From: Rheinheimera sp. 1928-s
Lineage (GTDB): Bacteria; Pseudomonadota; Gammaproteobacteria; Enterobacterales; Alteromonadaceae
Assembly (NCBI RefSeq): GCF_029269265.1
Contig: NZ_JARIXP010000002.1
Location: forward strand, 352,444 to 416,443
DNA length: 64,000 bases
Reading direction: 5' to 3'
A program made the translations under genes and the position numbers. This document shows, piece by piece, positions 27,096 to 36,482 of the stretch. Position 1 is the first letter of the stretch. Every line of letters begins with the position of its first letter. Under the pieces are notes generated by a model that saw only the letters and a list, made by a program, of their open reading frames with translations, was not told the origin of the DNA and made no database searches.

Positions 27096-27199
27096 ATTCT
27101 GTTACACTTGAACCTATGCTGTTTACGCTTTATTCATTACTTAGTTAATACCAACAAGGTATTATTGGCTCACTTTTGCACAATTATGGACTTTCGGTT

Positions 27200-28543
27200 A
27201 TGAAAAAAACCTTGTTAGGCACGTTGATTGGCTCGGCACTGGCTCTTCTGAGTGTGCAGGCAAATGCCGAAAACTTGCAAACCATTTATCAGTTAGCGAC
27301 AAAAAAAGACCCGCAAGTATTAAAAGCCGCAGCGACTCGTGATGCAGCCAAAGCTGGTATTGACGTATCTAAAGCACGCTTATTACCTGCAGTAAACTTT
27401 ACTGCAGGTGCCACTCATGCCTTTGGCGACAGCAGAGACAATAGCGGCAGTGTGTTTGATGCTGAAAGCAACACTGTCAGAGCAGGCATAGGTTTAACTC
27501 AGTCTTTATTTGACTGGGCTCGTTATGAAAACCTGTCTATCGCTGAAAAAGCAGCCTTACAAGGTCAGACGGCTTATGACGCCGCAGTACAGACTTTGAT
27601 AGTCCGTGTTTCTCAGACTTATTTTGATGTATTAACTGCAGACGACAACTTAAGTTTTGTCATTGCGGAAAAGCGCGCCATTGAGCGCCAATTGGAACAA
27701 ACCAAACAACGTTTTGCTGTAGGTTTAACTGCTATTACCGACGTACATGAAGCTCAGGCTCAATACGATATCGCAGTAGCTCAGGAAATCAGTGCTCAAA
27801 ACGCACTGGAAACAGCCCGTGAATTTTTACGTGAAATTACTGGCCAATATCATCCTCAGCTTGACTCGTTAAATACGTCACGATTCAGCACCAGCCAACC
27901 AACACCAAACAATGCACAGGACTGGGTACAAACAGCACAGGACAATAACCTGGAGCTGAAAATCCGTAAGCTGTCATTAGATATTGCCGAACACAATATT
28001 CAGATTGCGAAGTCAGGTCATTACCCCACTCTGGATTTAGAAGCTTCTACGGGCCTGAGCAACAGCAACAGCAGAAACAAAGACACCAACGTAGGTTTTA
28101 ACTCACCTCGTGAGGACAGCAGCTCTGTTGGCATTAATTTAGTGGTACCTATTTATTCAGGCGGCGGCACTGTTGCTAACGAAGAAGTGGTTCGTGCGAA
28201 CTACGTCGAAGCGGCTGAAGATTTAGAACTGAGCCACCGTAGTGTGATCCGTCAGGTACGCAGCAACTACAACAACGTAGGCGCTTTGATCTCAAGCACC
28301 AAAGCTTTAGAACAGGCTGTGGTTTCAGCTGAAAGTGCGTTAAAAGCCACTGAAGCAGGTTTTGAAGTAGGTACCCGTACTATTGTTGACGTACTGCAAA
28401 GTACCCGTAACCTGTTTGATGCCCGTCGAAACCTGTCAAAAGCTCGTTACGACTACATCTTGTCTGTTTTAGCCTTAAAACAAGCAGCAGGTACTTTAAC
28501 TGAAGACGATTTATTCACTGTAAACAGAGCTTTAGGTAACTAA
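27200..28543 (+). CDS. tolC: Outer membrane efflux channel TolC
   Basis: A 447-residue outer membrane channel shared by type I secretion and RND/MFS efflux pumps. The signal peptide is MKKTLLGTLIGSALALLSVQANA. The duplicated OEP domains have long coiled coils and the typical stretches AGIGLTQSLFDWARYENL and GINLVVPIYSGGGTVANEEV; the TolC motif GTRTIVDVLQSTRNLFDA is near residue 395. I prefer ATG 27200 over a TTG eight codons earlier, as it gives a normal signal peptide. It is divergent from nudF, as in enterobacteria. Confidence 0.95.
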   Translation: MKKTLLGTLIGSALALLSVQANAENLQTIYQLATKKDPQVLKAAATRDAAKAGIDVSKARLLPAVNFTAGATHAFGDSRDNSGSVFDAESNTVRAGIGLTQSLFDWARYENLSIAEKAALQGQTAYDAAVQTLIVRVSQTYFDVLTADDNLSFVIAEKRAIERQLEQTKQRFAVGLTAITDVHEAQAQYDIAVAQEISAQNALETAREFLREITGQYHPQLDSLNTSRFSTSQPTPNNAQDWVQTAQDNNLELKIRKLSLDIAEHNIQIAKSGHYPTLDLEASTGLSNSNSRNKDTNVGFNSPREDSSSVGINLVVPIYSGGGTVANEEVVRANYVEAAEDLELSHRSVIRQVRSNYNNVGALISSTKALEQAVVSAESALKATEAGFEVGTRTIVDVLQSTRNLFDARRNLSKARYDYILSVLALKQAAGTLTEDDLFTVNRALGN

Positions 28544-28558
28544 ATCTCTTTTCAAATT

Positions 28559-28596
28559 GGCTCCTCTGAAGCTGTAAACACAGCTTCAGAGGAGCC
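28559..28596. repeat. Long perfect hairpin after tolC
   Basis: A 17-bp perfect stem (28559-28575 with 28580-28596; GGCTCCTCTGAAGCTGT) closed by AAAC. It begins 16 bases after the tolC stop. There is no T-run, so it is either a Rho-independent-like block, an mRNA 3'-end stabiliser or a repeat element. Confidence 0.7.
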
Positions 28597-28673
28597 TGTT
28601 CCTACCAGTTAAGACTTTTTTCCCCGTTTTTTTTCGTTACAATAGCCGCACTTTTTTTGCCCGAGGATTTGCT

Positions 28674-29597
28674 GTGGTTCATGTTCCACGTTTTACCATT
28701 GGTTTTTTGCACCCTAAACACTGGCCTTTATGGTGTGGTTTAGGCCTGATGTGGATCCTGCTGTGGCTGCCTTACCCTGTATTGATGAAAATGGGCGAAG
28801 GCTTAGGCTGGTTACTGATGAAAGCTATGAAATCACGGGTGAAAGTGACGCGCCGTAATCTGGAGCTGTGTTTCCCGGATATGCCAGAAGCCGAACGCGA
28901 AGCTCTGGTCAAACAAAATTTCAAAGAAACCGGCAAAGCCGCTTTTGAAACCTTTATCGGCTGGTGGTGGCCAGACTGGCGTGCCCGTCCTTTATGCCAG
29001 TTCACAGGTAAAGAACATATTCAGGACATACTGGATCAGGGCAAAGGCGTATTGCTGCTTTGTGGCCACTTTTTGTCACTGGAGATGATAGCCCGTACCT
29101 TTGGTTTTCATTGCCCTGCTGTTGGTTTTTACCGCCCGAACGACAATGAAATTATGGAGTACTTCCAATACCATGGCCGGGTGCGCTCAAACCGCTACCT
29201 GATTGGTAAACGTGATGTACGCACTATGATCAAAGCCTTAAACGAAAAAGAAGTCTGTTTTTATCTGCCCGATCAGGACTATGGTCGCAACAAAGCAGAG
29301 TTTGTGCCATTTTTCGCCGTCAAAGAAACCGCCACTACTACTGGTACTTTATTGTTTGCCAGCAGTGCGAACTGTGAAACTGTGCCTATTCATTGTTACC
29401 GTTTGCCTGGTTATCAGGGCTACAGAGTAGATGCCTTACCTGCTTTTGAAAACTTTCCAAGTGGCGATAACAAAGCCGATGTAACACGCGTCAATCAGTG
29501 GTTAGAACAAGGTGTTATGGCTCACCCTGAACAGTATATGTGGCTGCATCGTCGCTTTAAAACCAGACCAAATCCGGAAGACCCGAGTTTGTATTAA
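28674..29597 (+). CDS. lpxL: Lipid A biosynthesis acyltransferase, LpxL/LpxM family
   Basis: A 307-residue inner membrane acyltransferase that adds a secondary acyl chain to lipid A. It begins at GTG 28674 after a GAGG site. The membrane anchor is LWCGLGLMWILLWLPYPVLM. The catalytic HX4E motif is in LLCGHFLSLEM (about residue 132), followed by GFYRPNDNEIMEYF, the conserved YLPDQDYG (about residue 200) and the C-terminal YMWLHRRFKTRP typical of late acyltransferases. LpxL is likelier than LpxM from overall look, but the acyl specificity is not determined. Confidence 0.9.
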   Translation: MVHVPRFTIGFLHPKHWPLWCGLGLMWILLWLPYPVLMKMGEGLGWLLMKAMKSRVKVTRRNLELCFPDMPEAEREALVKQNFKETGKAAFETFIGWWWPDWRARPLCQFTGKEHIQDILDQGKGVLLLCGHFLSLEMIARTFGFHCPAVGFYRPNDNEIMEYFQYHGRVRSNRYLIGKRDVRTMIKALNEKEVCFYLPDQDYGRNKAEFVPFFAVKETATTTGTLLFASSANCETVPIHCYRLPGYQGYRVDALPAFENFPSGDNKADVTRVNQWLEQGVMAHPEQYMWLHRRFKTRPNPEDPSLY

Positions 29598-29688
29598 AAT
29601 AGCTCTATACTTTATTGCAATGAACTGAAGTTGCAGCACAGCGTTAAGGCAGGCTATTATGCTGTGACGCTGACCAGGGATAAAAGCT

Positions 29689-30297
29689 ATGTGGTTTTGG
29701 ATCAAGCACTTATTGCTTGCAGCTTTATTATTCATACTTGCTGCTATTGTGATGTTTAAACCGGAATTGCTGTATTTCAAGCCGGAAAAATTATCAGAAA
29801 GAAGCTCAGACGCAGTCAAGGGCTTTACTAATTTCTATAGCAATATTCGTAGTTCTTTGGCTGATAAAGACGATGGATCGGCTGATTTTGTGATTGAATT
29901 AACAGAAGATCACAGCAACCTGATTTCGTTGTTGCGCGACAGAGCAAACCGCATGGTGGCTTTACCAGAGAACTGGAAAGGCAATGAAACCGACAGACGA
30001 TTCCGGGTCGGCGATACGCTAAAAACTGTGCTGACGATGCAAGGCCGAAAAGAAGGGGTTGAACTGTTTTGGGTTTTGTCGAAAGACTACAAAGTAAAAC
30101 ATTATTTCCAGACTGACTTTAGCTATATCAGCGCTATTCAGGAAGCGTCCCAAGCTATTTCATCAGACTTTGAACAGCCGGTGCAGGCGTACTTCTGCAA
30201 TGTGTCCAGAGCTGTGGTACTGACAGACAAAATTATTCCGTTTTTGCAGCAAAACTGCATTAACATCAACGCACCACGCCGCCGCGTTACAGGCTAA
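29689..30297 (+). CDS. Membrane-anchored protein of unknown function
   Basis: A 202-residue protein with a single N-terminal membrane helix (WIKHLLLAALLFILAAIVMF) and a soluble domain facing the periplasm, if oriented with positive residues inside. Two Cys residues in the C-terminal third (AYFCNVSRA and LQQNCININ) could pair. It follows lpxL by 91 bases but has its own RBS region. I do not recognise the domain. Confidence 0.75.
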   Translation: MWFWIKHLLLAALLFILAAIVMFKPELLYFKPEKLSERSSDAVKGFTNFYSNIRSSLADKDDGSADFVIELTEDHSNLISLLRDRANRMVALPENWKGNETDRRFRVGDTLKTVLTMQGRKEGVELFWVLSKDYKVKHYFQTDFSYISAIQEASQAISSDFEQPVQAYFCNVSRAVVLTDKIIPFLQQNCININAPRRRVTG

Positions 30298-30348
30298 CTG
30301 ACAGCAGCGTCCTTGCTGTTGTCATTTCACACCCTTCACTAAACAATC

Positions 30349-33174
30349 TTAATTAAACAACTGGTCCCATACTTGCCGCACCTGCACCATCGCATCATCT
30401 GACTGCTGCACAGTTTCAGTGGCCGGGTCCAACGTTTGCCTGTGACTGACGCCCCTTAATTGCTGATAAGCTTGCTGCAAGGCTTCTGTTTGCTCCAATT
30501 GCAATAGACCAGCAACAGCAGCAGCGTCCAGGATGCGAATATTGTCACTGTAGAAATACAAATCAGGAAACTGAGCGCCATAGCCCAATACCAGATACTG
30601 GCTGATAAACTCCAGATCCACTATGCCACCCCAGGCGTGTTTAACTTCTGTGTTTTGCGCGCCATGATGTTGCCGCAGCTTTTGTCGCATTTCTGTCACT
30701 TCTGCTTTCAATACTGCTAAATCACGGGGTTTGGCTAAAACTTCACTGCGTATTTGATTAAAGCGTTGAGCAATTTTGCTGTCGCCATAGACCAAACGGC
30801 TACGCACTAACGCCTGATGCTCCCAGGTCCAGGCTTCTTTTTCCAGATACTCAGCATAAGTATCAATATGCACAGCCAATAAGCCAGCGTTGCCAGCAGG
30901 ACGCAAGCGGGTGTCTATGTCATACAACACACCACTTGGGGTTCTGGTGGTAAACATATGCACTATGCGTTGTACCATCTTGATATAAAACTGCCGTGAA
31001 TCAATGGCTTTATCACCTTGAGTCGGAGCCAGATTGTCACATTGATGCACAAATACTAAGTCTAAATCTGAGCCATAACCCAGCTCCAGCCCGCCCAGTT
31101 TGCCATAAGCCAGCACAGCAAAAGCTTTGGCATCTTCTGCTTTTAAGCCAGCAGGTAAACCATATTTTTCCGCCATTTGTTGCCAGGACAACTCCACTAC
31201 AGTTGCAATAATGGCTTCTGCTAAAAAGGTCAGATGATCGCTGACTTTCATCAGCGGCAAAATGCCGGTGATGTCGGCCGCTGCAATGCGCAGTTGCTGT
31301 GCCTGCTTAAACTGGCGCAGCACTTCCATTTGCAGCTCTAAATCATCAGTCGGCACCCGCAGCATGCTTTGCCGTAATTTATCCTGATAATCGGTAGAAT
31401 CCGGCACCTGGTACAACTGGGACGGGTCGATCAGTTCGTCCAGCAATAACGGATAACGCGCCAGGTATTCAGCCAGCCAGCCACTTTTATGACATAACAT
31501 CACCAACTGCTGCAGCGCAGGCGGGTTTTCAGATAGCAGCTCAAGGTAAGCAGTACGGCTAACTATCTGCCGGAATACACCCAGCACCCGCTGCAATACC
31601 AAAGCTGAACCTTGTTGTTTAGCCAGTTGATGCAATAAAGATGGAATAAGTTTTTCCAGCAGTTCACGACCACGAGGGCCTACACTGCGTTTTTGACAAT
31701 CCTGTTTAAACTGCTTCAGATGATCCAGCAGTTGTATAGCTTCCTCTGCAGTTAACCAGTGCAGGTGTTCAGCTAAATCTTCTGACGGCAATTCGCTGTC
31801 CCAGCATAGGCGGCCCAACACCATTTCTTCTGGCTCAGGGTTATCGCCTTGATCGATCACCAGTTTAAAGTGCTGATGAATACGGCTCATGGCCTGTTCT
31901 GTGGTCTCGGTCAGTTGCTGCCAGTTGCTAAAGCCTAAGCCCAATACCAGTCGTTGCCGATTCAGCTCATCGGCAGGTAAAGTTTGAGTTTGTTGGTCGT
32001 CCAGCCCCTGCAATAGCTGTTCGACTTTACGCAACCACAGATAATCCTGGCGTAGTTGGTGCTGCTGCTCTGGCTCCAGCAACTGCTGGCTTTGCAACGC
32101 ATCCAGCGCTTTAAAAATAGAAACCTGCTGCAAAGCAGGAATACGGCCGCCACGAATCAGCTGCAGGGTTTGCACCACAAACTCCACTTCACGAATACCA
32201 CCAGCACCGAGCTTAATATTATCAATACGGTTACGACGGCGGTTTTCCTGCTCTATCAGTTGCTTCATCCGGCGCAAAGAATCCAGTGCTGAAAAGTCGA
32301 TGTAACGCCGATAGACAAAAGGTTTCAGCAGCTGATTTAATTCCACTGCATGCAAAGGGTCGGGGTTCAGAATGCGAGCTTTGAGCATGGCATAACGCTC
32401 CCACTCCCTGCCCTGCGCCTGGTAATAATCTTCCATAGCAGCAAAACTCAGCACCAGCGGGCCACTGTCTCCAAAAGGCCGCAAGCGCATATCGACCCGA
32501 AACACAAAACCGTCGGCCGTAACCTGATGCAAAGCAGAAATTAACTTCTGGCCAAGCTTGGTAAAAAATTGCTGGTTTTCAACCGACCTGCGGCCGCCAC
32601 TGGTTTCACCATTGTGCGGATAGGTAAAAATCAGGTCGATGTCGGACGAAAAGTTCAGCTCACCGCCACCGAGTTTACCCATGCCTAAAATCAGCAAAGG
32701 CATAGGCTGACCTTGTTGATCCAAAGGTTGGCCCCACTGAGTGGCAATATCCTGATAAGCCCACTGATAAGCGCTGTTAATCAGGTTGTCTGCCATGCCG
32801 GATATATCCAGCAGACATTGCTCTGTGGATTTCACTGCGAGAATGTCGGCCGCCAGAATTTGCGCCAGTTGCGCATTACGGCAACGACGCAGCGCTTTAA
32901 AAACTGTCGCTTCAGTTTGATCGGCAAGATCAGACAATGGGTTCTGATGTGTTAAGGCTTTAGCCAATAGCTCTTTATTCAGCAGCACAGCAATAAGCTC
33001 TGGTTGCTGTTGCATCACCCGGCTTAAAAATGGGCTGACCGCCAGCAAGAGTTTGAGATCCTGCAGCTGTTCAGTATTTAAATCCGGCATCAGCAGAGTG
33101 GGCAATACCAGATCGACTTCATGCTGTAACTCAGACGGCAATACAGCGGCTAACCGGGCGGTCAATTGGCTCAT
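30349..33174 (-). CDS. glnE: Bifunctional glutamine synthetase adenylyltransferase/deadenylase
   Basis: A 941-residue enzyme with two nucleotidyltransferase halves that add or remove AMP on glutamine synthetase. The deadenylase half has GMGKLGGGELNFSSDIDL (about residue 165) and the adenylylase half AYGKLGGLELGYGSDLDL (about residue 695), each with the metal-binding GSD/SSD x D. The length is standard (946 in E. coli). It lies 7 bases downstream of ygiF, the usual arrangement. Confidence 0.96.
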   Translation of the reverse strand: MSQLTARLAAVLPSELQHEVDLVLPTLLMPDLNTEQLQDLKLLLAVSPFLSRVMQQQPELIAVLLNKELLAKALTHQNPLSDLADQTEATVFKALRRCRNAQLAQILAADILAVKSTEQCLLDISGMADNLINSAYQWAYQDIATQWGQPLDQQGQPMPLLILGMGKLGGGELNFSSDIDLIFTYPHNGETSGGRRSVENQQFFTKLGQKLISALHQVTADGFVFRVDMRLRPFGDSGPLVLSFAAMEDYYQAQGREWERYAMLKARILNPDPLHAVELNQLLKPFVYRRYIDFSALDSLRRMKQLIEQENRRRNRIDNIKLGAGGIREVEFVVQTLQLIRGGRIPALQQVSIFKALDALQSQQLLEPEQQHQLRQDYLWLRKVEQLLQGLDDQQTQTLPADELNRQRLVLGLGFSNWQQLTETTEQAMSRIHQHFKLVIDQGDNPEPEEMVLGRLCWDSELPSEDLAEHLHWLTAEEAIQLLDHLKQFKQDCQKRSVGPRGRELLEKLIPSLLHQLAKQQGSALVLQRVLGVFRQIVSRTAYLELLSENPPALQQLVMLCHKSGWLAEYLARYPLLLDELIDPSQLYQVPDSTDYQDKLRQSMLRVPTDDLELQMEVLRQFKQAQQLRIAAADITGILPLMKVSDHLTFLAEAIIATVVELSWQQMAEKYGLPAGLKAEDAKAFAVLAYGKLGGLELGYGSDLDLVFVHQCDNLAPTQGDKAIDSRQFYIKMVQRIVHMFTTRTPSGVLYDIDTRLRPAGNAGLLAVHIDTYAEYLEKEAWTWEHQALVRSRLVYGDSKIAQRFNQIRSEVLAKPRDLAVLKAEVTEMRQKLRQHHGAQNTEVKHAWGGIVDLEFISQYLVLGYGAQFPDLYFYSDNIRILDAAAVAGLLQLEQTEALQQAYQQLRGVSHRQTLDPATETVQQSDDAMVQVRQVWDQLFN

Positions 33175-33181
33175 CAGTACC

Positions 33182-34066
33182 TCAGGCAGAAAACAAAGAT
33201 TCAGAACAATTCAGCAATGCACAGTTATAAGCTGCACTGCTAAAAAAACTCAAGGCTTGTGTAGAGTCAGCTTGCTGCGGCAGGGTTAACGCAGCGAATT
33301 CAGCCGACACAGCAGCTAAAGCCACAAAAGCCTGCAGGATCACTTGCCAGGACAACGGATCCTGACTGCGTAAAAAGTAACTTTCGTGATACTGCAAAGA
33401 TTTTAATAACGCGGCTGTACTGCTGTTATCCAGTGGCATAAAGACCAAAGGCTGCTGCTGTACCAGACGGTAACCCCGCTCAGCTTTGGACTGCCAGCCC
33501 AAACGCAGTGGCAACACTTGGACTAACTGACGTGATAACTCAAACAAGGCTTTGACCTCGCCTTGTTGCAGCTCAAGTTCCAGCTCAAATATAGCTTCTT
33601 TTTGCTCGCCAGAAACTACTTCCCCCTGATCCAACACAGCTTCTACTGTGCTGCCATCAGCTAAAGTTAACAACCAGCTTTGACGCATAAAATCAGTGCG
33701 AAACAGCTGTTTCAACTGACTTTGCAGCAGCGCTAAATCAGTACCTTGCGGCCAGATTTCAGCAGGAAAAGCATTTAATTCAGGCCATACAGAGGCACAA
33801 GGCAGATTGTATTCAGGCCGAAAATGCAAACCACCATGCTGCTGCCCAGCTAACTTGATGGTTTGTTCAAACTGACCTTTTTTCAGCCGGGTGCGAAGAC
33901 CCGCATCAAAACGGCGAAACCACAGATCGTCCGTTTCATAATAAGCATTCAGTAATTGCACGCTTTCATGCTTCTGCACTGTCACTGCCAGCTGTTGCCA
34001 TACCAGCTCCAAAGCAGGCACAGTACTTTGGGTGAGTAAAAATTTAAGTTCAGCTTCCGTCGCCAT
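33182..34066 (-). CDS. ygiF: CYTH-domain inorganic triphosphatase, YgiF-like
   Basis: A 294-residue protein with the CYTH tunnel-fold signature at the N-terminus (TEAELKFLL, E-x-E-x-K), the further motifs GLRTRLKKGQFEQTIKL and AIFELELELQQGEVKALFEL (acidic strands binding metal-triphosphate), and a shorter C-terminal CHAD-like region. E. coli YgiF hydrolyses inorganic triphosphate. It is first in the ygiF-glnE transcript and divergent from ygiM over about 125 bases. Confidence 0.88.
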   Translation of the reverse strand: MATEAELKFLLTQSTVPALELVWQQLAVTVQKHESVQLLNAYYETDDLWFRRFDAGLRTRLKKGQFEQTIKLAGQQHGGLHFRPEYNLPCASVWPELNAFPAEIWPQGTDLALLQSQLKQLFRTDFMRQSWLLTLADGSTVEAVLDQGEVVSGEQKEAIFELELELQQGEVKALFELSRQLVQVLPLRLGWQSKAERGYRLVQQQPLVFMPLDNSSTAALLKSLQYHESYFLRSQDPLSWQVILQAFVALAAVSAEFAALTLPQQADSTQALSFFSSAAYNCALLNCSESLFSA

Positions 34067-34192
34067 AGCGGCTTATTTCCTGTTCTGTAACAAGGGCTTA
34101 TTTTAAGCTCTTGTCAATTGATAACTATCTGGCCTATGATCGGCTCAATTCTCCATTTTGGCCAGATGTTGGTCGGTTTTTTTAGGATTTAT

Positions 34193-34816
34193 ATGTTGAT
34201 CACCTCAAGACCCTGGCAAGCAGGAATGCTACTGGCCACAGTGTTGCTAAGTACAAGCGTCACTGCACAACAAGAAACAACAGGCACTCCGGTCAGCCCA
34301 CAAAATGCCTACATCAGCGATAAGCTGATTACTTATCTGTACAGCGGTCCGGGTCGTGACTTCAGAATCATCGGCAGCATTGCAGCTGGTGAAGAAATTA
34401 AATTGGTGGCAGAAGACAGTACCTCAGAATACTGGCAACTCACCGACAGCAAAGGCCGCACCGGCTGGATTTTAAAACAATACGTCAGCTTAACCCCGGT
34501 CTTTGGTAGCGAGACAGGTGAACTGCAACAACAATTGCAGCAACAACAAACTTTAGTTGCCCAGTTGCAGCAGGAAAAAGATCAGTTACAACAACAACTC
34601 AATGAAACCGACGCCGCAGTGCAACAAGCTGAAACAGCCACAGCTACTGCTCAGCAAACCATAGCCCTGCTGACTCAACAACTGCAGGAAAAACCTTCCG
34701 CCTTCTGGCAAGACAAAATGGTATTAGGTTCCATTCTGGGTTTCGCCGGTTTGCTGTTTGGTTTAGTAGTTCCATCCCTAATCCCAGGCCGCCGCCGCAA
34801 AGAACGCTGGATGTAA
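34193..34816 (+). CDS. ygiM: SH3-domain protein YgiM, membrane-anchored
   Basis: A 207-residue envelope protein: signal peptide, bacterial SH3 domain (AYISDKLITYLYSGPGRDF to GWILKQYVSLTPV), a Gln-rich coiled coil (LQQQLQQQQTLVAQLQQEK) and a C-terminal membrane helix with basic tail (RRRKERW). This matches the TIGR04211/YgiM family. I chose ATG 34193 because AGGA lies 6 bases upstream; an earlier in-frame start would add a non-signal extension. YgiM is commonly next to ygiF-glnE or cca. Confidence 0.88.
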   Translation: MLITSRPWQAGMLLATVLLSTSVTAQQETTGTPVSPQNAYISDKLITYLYSGPGRDFRIIGSIAAGEEIKLVAEDSTSEYWQLTDSKGRTGWILKQYVSLTPVFGSETGELQQQLQQQQTLVAQLQQEKDQLQQQLNETDAAVQQAETATATAQQTIALLTQQLQEKPSAFWQDKMVLGSILGFAGLLFGLVVPSLIPGRRRKERWM

Positions 34817-35164
34817 TGTAAGGCTATTAGTTTTACCTTCTGAAATACCCTAGTTATTGTTGAAAATCAGGTGCTGAGTTGGCTACGAAGGCTCAGTATC
34901 TGGTTTGATTCCCTTCTATACACACTTTTCTCTTTGTAATAGCCAGACACACTGCCTGAAGCTTCAGCAGTGTTAACCAAGTAAAAATATGTTCAGCACT
35001 CACTGCAAAAGCATTCACCACATCAATGTCATTGCCCTCAGAAAAACCTATTAGAATAGAGGTACATCAGCATTAGCTTGGTAAAAATAGAAATCATAAA
35101 AAATACTGAAATATGCGCGACGTGCGGGTACTCTGCTTTTGAAAACATATTAAATAGGTAGAAA
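34817..35164. other. Intergenic flank of the HNH islet
   Basis: About 350 AT-rich bases without a convincing ORF. An imperfect hairpin (GCTGAGTTGG around 34873) is the only structure noticed. Base composition differs from the core genes to the left and resembles the HNH gene to the right. Confidence 0.35.
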
Positions 35165-36073
35165 ATGGCGATTAATCAAAAAGATATAAAATTACTGTGG
35201 GGTCGCTCAGCTAGTCGTTGTGCGATATGTAAAACCGAGCTTACCCAAGACAAGGCAGCTGTTACATCTGCTTATGCTCTCGGAGAGCAAGCCCATATCG
35301 TGGGAGAGAAGACTGATGCAGCAAGAGGTATTTCAAGCCTTACTCTGGAAGATAGAAATAGTTACCACAACTTAATTCTCCTCTGCCCCAACCACCATAC
35401 CGAGATAGATAAGAATGAAGATGACTGGCCGGTTGAAAAACTGCATTTTAAAAAGTCTGAACATGAGTTGTGGGTGAACGAAACGCTTAGCCAAACAGCT
35501 GATCAGGTCAAACTAGCGAAGGAAATATCTATAACTTCTGTTATTGATGCAGCAGTTAAGTACTGTCGCTTAGATACCTGGCATGCTTGGACAAGCTTTG
35601 CATTATCTCCAGATCCAACTTGGCCTCGCGAGCTCCCAAATGAGATATTCGAGTTTCGCCTAAAAGTAATTGCAGCGATTTGGCCAAAAGAGTTCGAAGA
35701 GTTAAAGAGAGCCATAACAACATTGTCAATATCGTTAAGTCTAGCGTGTAATAAATTCATGGAGCATTCTGAGCTTCACGGTGACACATACTATCCACAC
35801 AAATTTTATAAGGCCGGAGATTGGAACGATAATTTCAATCATGATCTCAAGAAATACAACGACTGGGTTGATTCTTGTCACGCCACAATTCATTTCGCGA
35901 CAAAAGCCGCAAATTGGGTAGGTGATGTTGTACGAAAGGATATTAATCCAATGTTTTTTGCAGAGTCTGGTAAATTCCTCACTATCGAAGGAGACATACG
36001 AGGATTTGACGCTCGACTCCTTGAATTTACAAATGAAGAACGTGAAAGACTACCTGACGCACTCGATTTATAG
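35165..36073 (+). CDS. HNH endonuclease-domain protein, probable orphan defence or mobile gene
   Basis: A 302-residue protein with an N-terminal HNH nuclease domain: zinc-knuckle-type Cys pair (SRCAICKTEL), then AHIVGEKTDAARG and NLILLCPNHHTEIDK (catalytic His/Asn/His region, about residues 45-90). The remaining 210 residues are an uncharacterised helical domain. The start follows AGGTAGAAA. It is the only gene between ygiM and the Lrp/putA pair, and its AT-rich codon use differs from its neighbours, which suggests transfer. The architecture resembles nuclease effectors of single-gene defence systems, but no partner gene is present. Confidence 0.8.
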   Translation: MAINQKDIKLLWGRSASRCAICKTELTQDKAAVTSAYALGEQAHIVGEKTDAARGISSLTLEDRNSYHNLILLCPNHHTEIDKNEDDWPVEKLHFKKSEHELWVNETLSQTADQVKLAKEISITSVIDAAVKYCRLDTWHAWTSFALSPDPTWPRELPNEIFEFRLKVIAAIWPKEFEELKRAITTLSISLSLACNKFMEHSELHGDTYYPHKFYKAGDWNDNFNHDLKKYNDWVDSCHATIHFATKAANWVGDVVRKDINPMFFAESGKFLTIEGDIRGFDARLLEFTNEERERLPDALDL

Positions 36074-36168
36074 CAATGACAGCTCATAATGAACTGTGGG
36101 CTTAAGCCTTGCTGTAAGCGTCATTTTCATTTTTCATAGTTTATAAGCAACGAACCATATCAACTAAT

Positions 36169-36450
36169 GGCACCAGTCCCCCATTGGGGCGCGAGCCGGA
36201 CAAAATTGGGTGGCCAAGGTTTTAAGACGCGGAGTGTCTGAGTGAGGAGCGGTAGCGACGAGCGAGTTGCCGCGTCGCCTTGGACACACGATTTTGGGCC
36301 GGGCTTTCGCTGCGACCTGGGGTCGCCTTTTCTTTGGATACTTTCTTTTGGCGAAGCAAAAGAAAGTATCTCGCCAGCGGCGAAACGCTTTGAATTATAA
36401 AGACATGATTCAAATTCCAGACGGGCGGGTACAAGACCCGCCCCTACAAT
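36169..36450. repeat. Composite dispersed repeat with three hairpins
   Basis: Non-coding block between the HNH gene and the Lrp gene. Part 1 (36197-36302): an imperfect hairpin of about 105 bases with paired ends CCGG...AAAAT / ATTTT...CCGG, CCAAGG/CCTTGG and GACGCGG/CCGCGTC. Part 2 (36338-36369): ATACTTTCTTTT paired with AAAAGAAAGTAT around GGCGAAGC. Part 3 (36423-36443): GGGCGGGT with ACCCGCCC, the same repeat type as at 18734-18840. Parts 2 and 3 are of a kind seen repeatedly in proteobacterial genomes. Short ORFs across it on both strands are artefacts. Confidence 0.8.
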
Positions 36451-36482
36451 TTGCTCCGTCGCCATAATTTGGAAGACAACAA

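Noticed and set aside
36160-36467. Several ORFs of 66-101 residues
   Set aside because: They are translations of the composite repeat block; the hairpins explain the sequence better.
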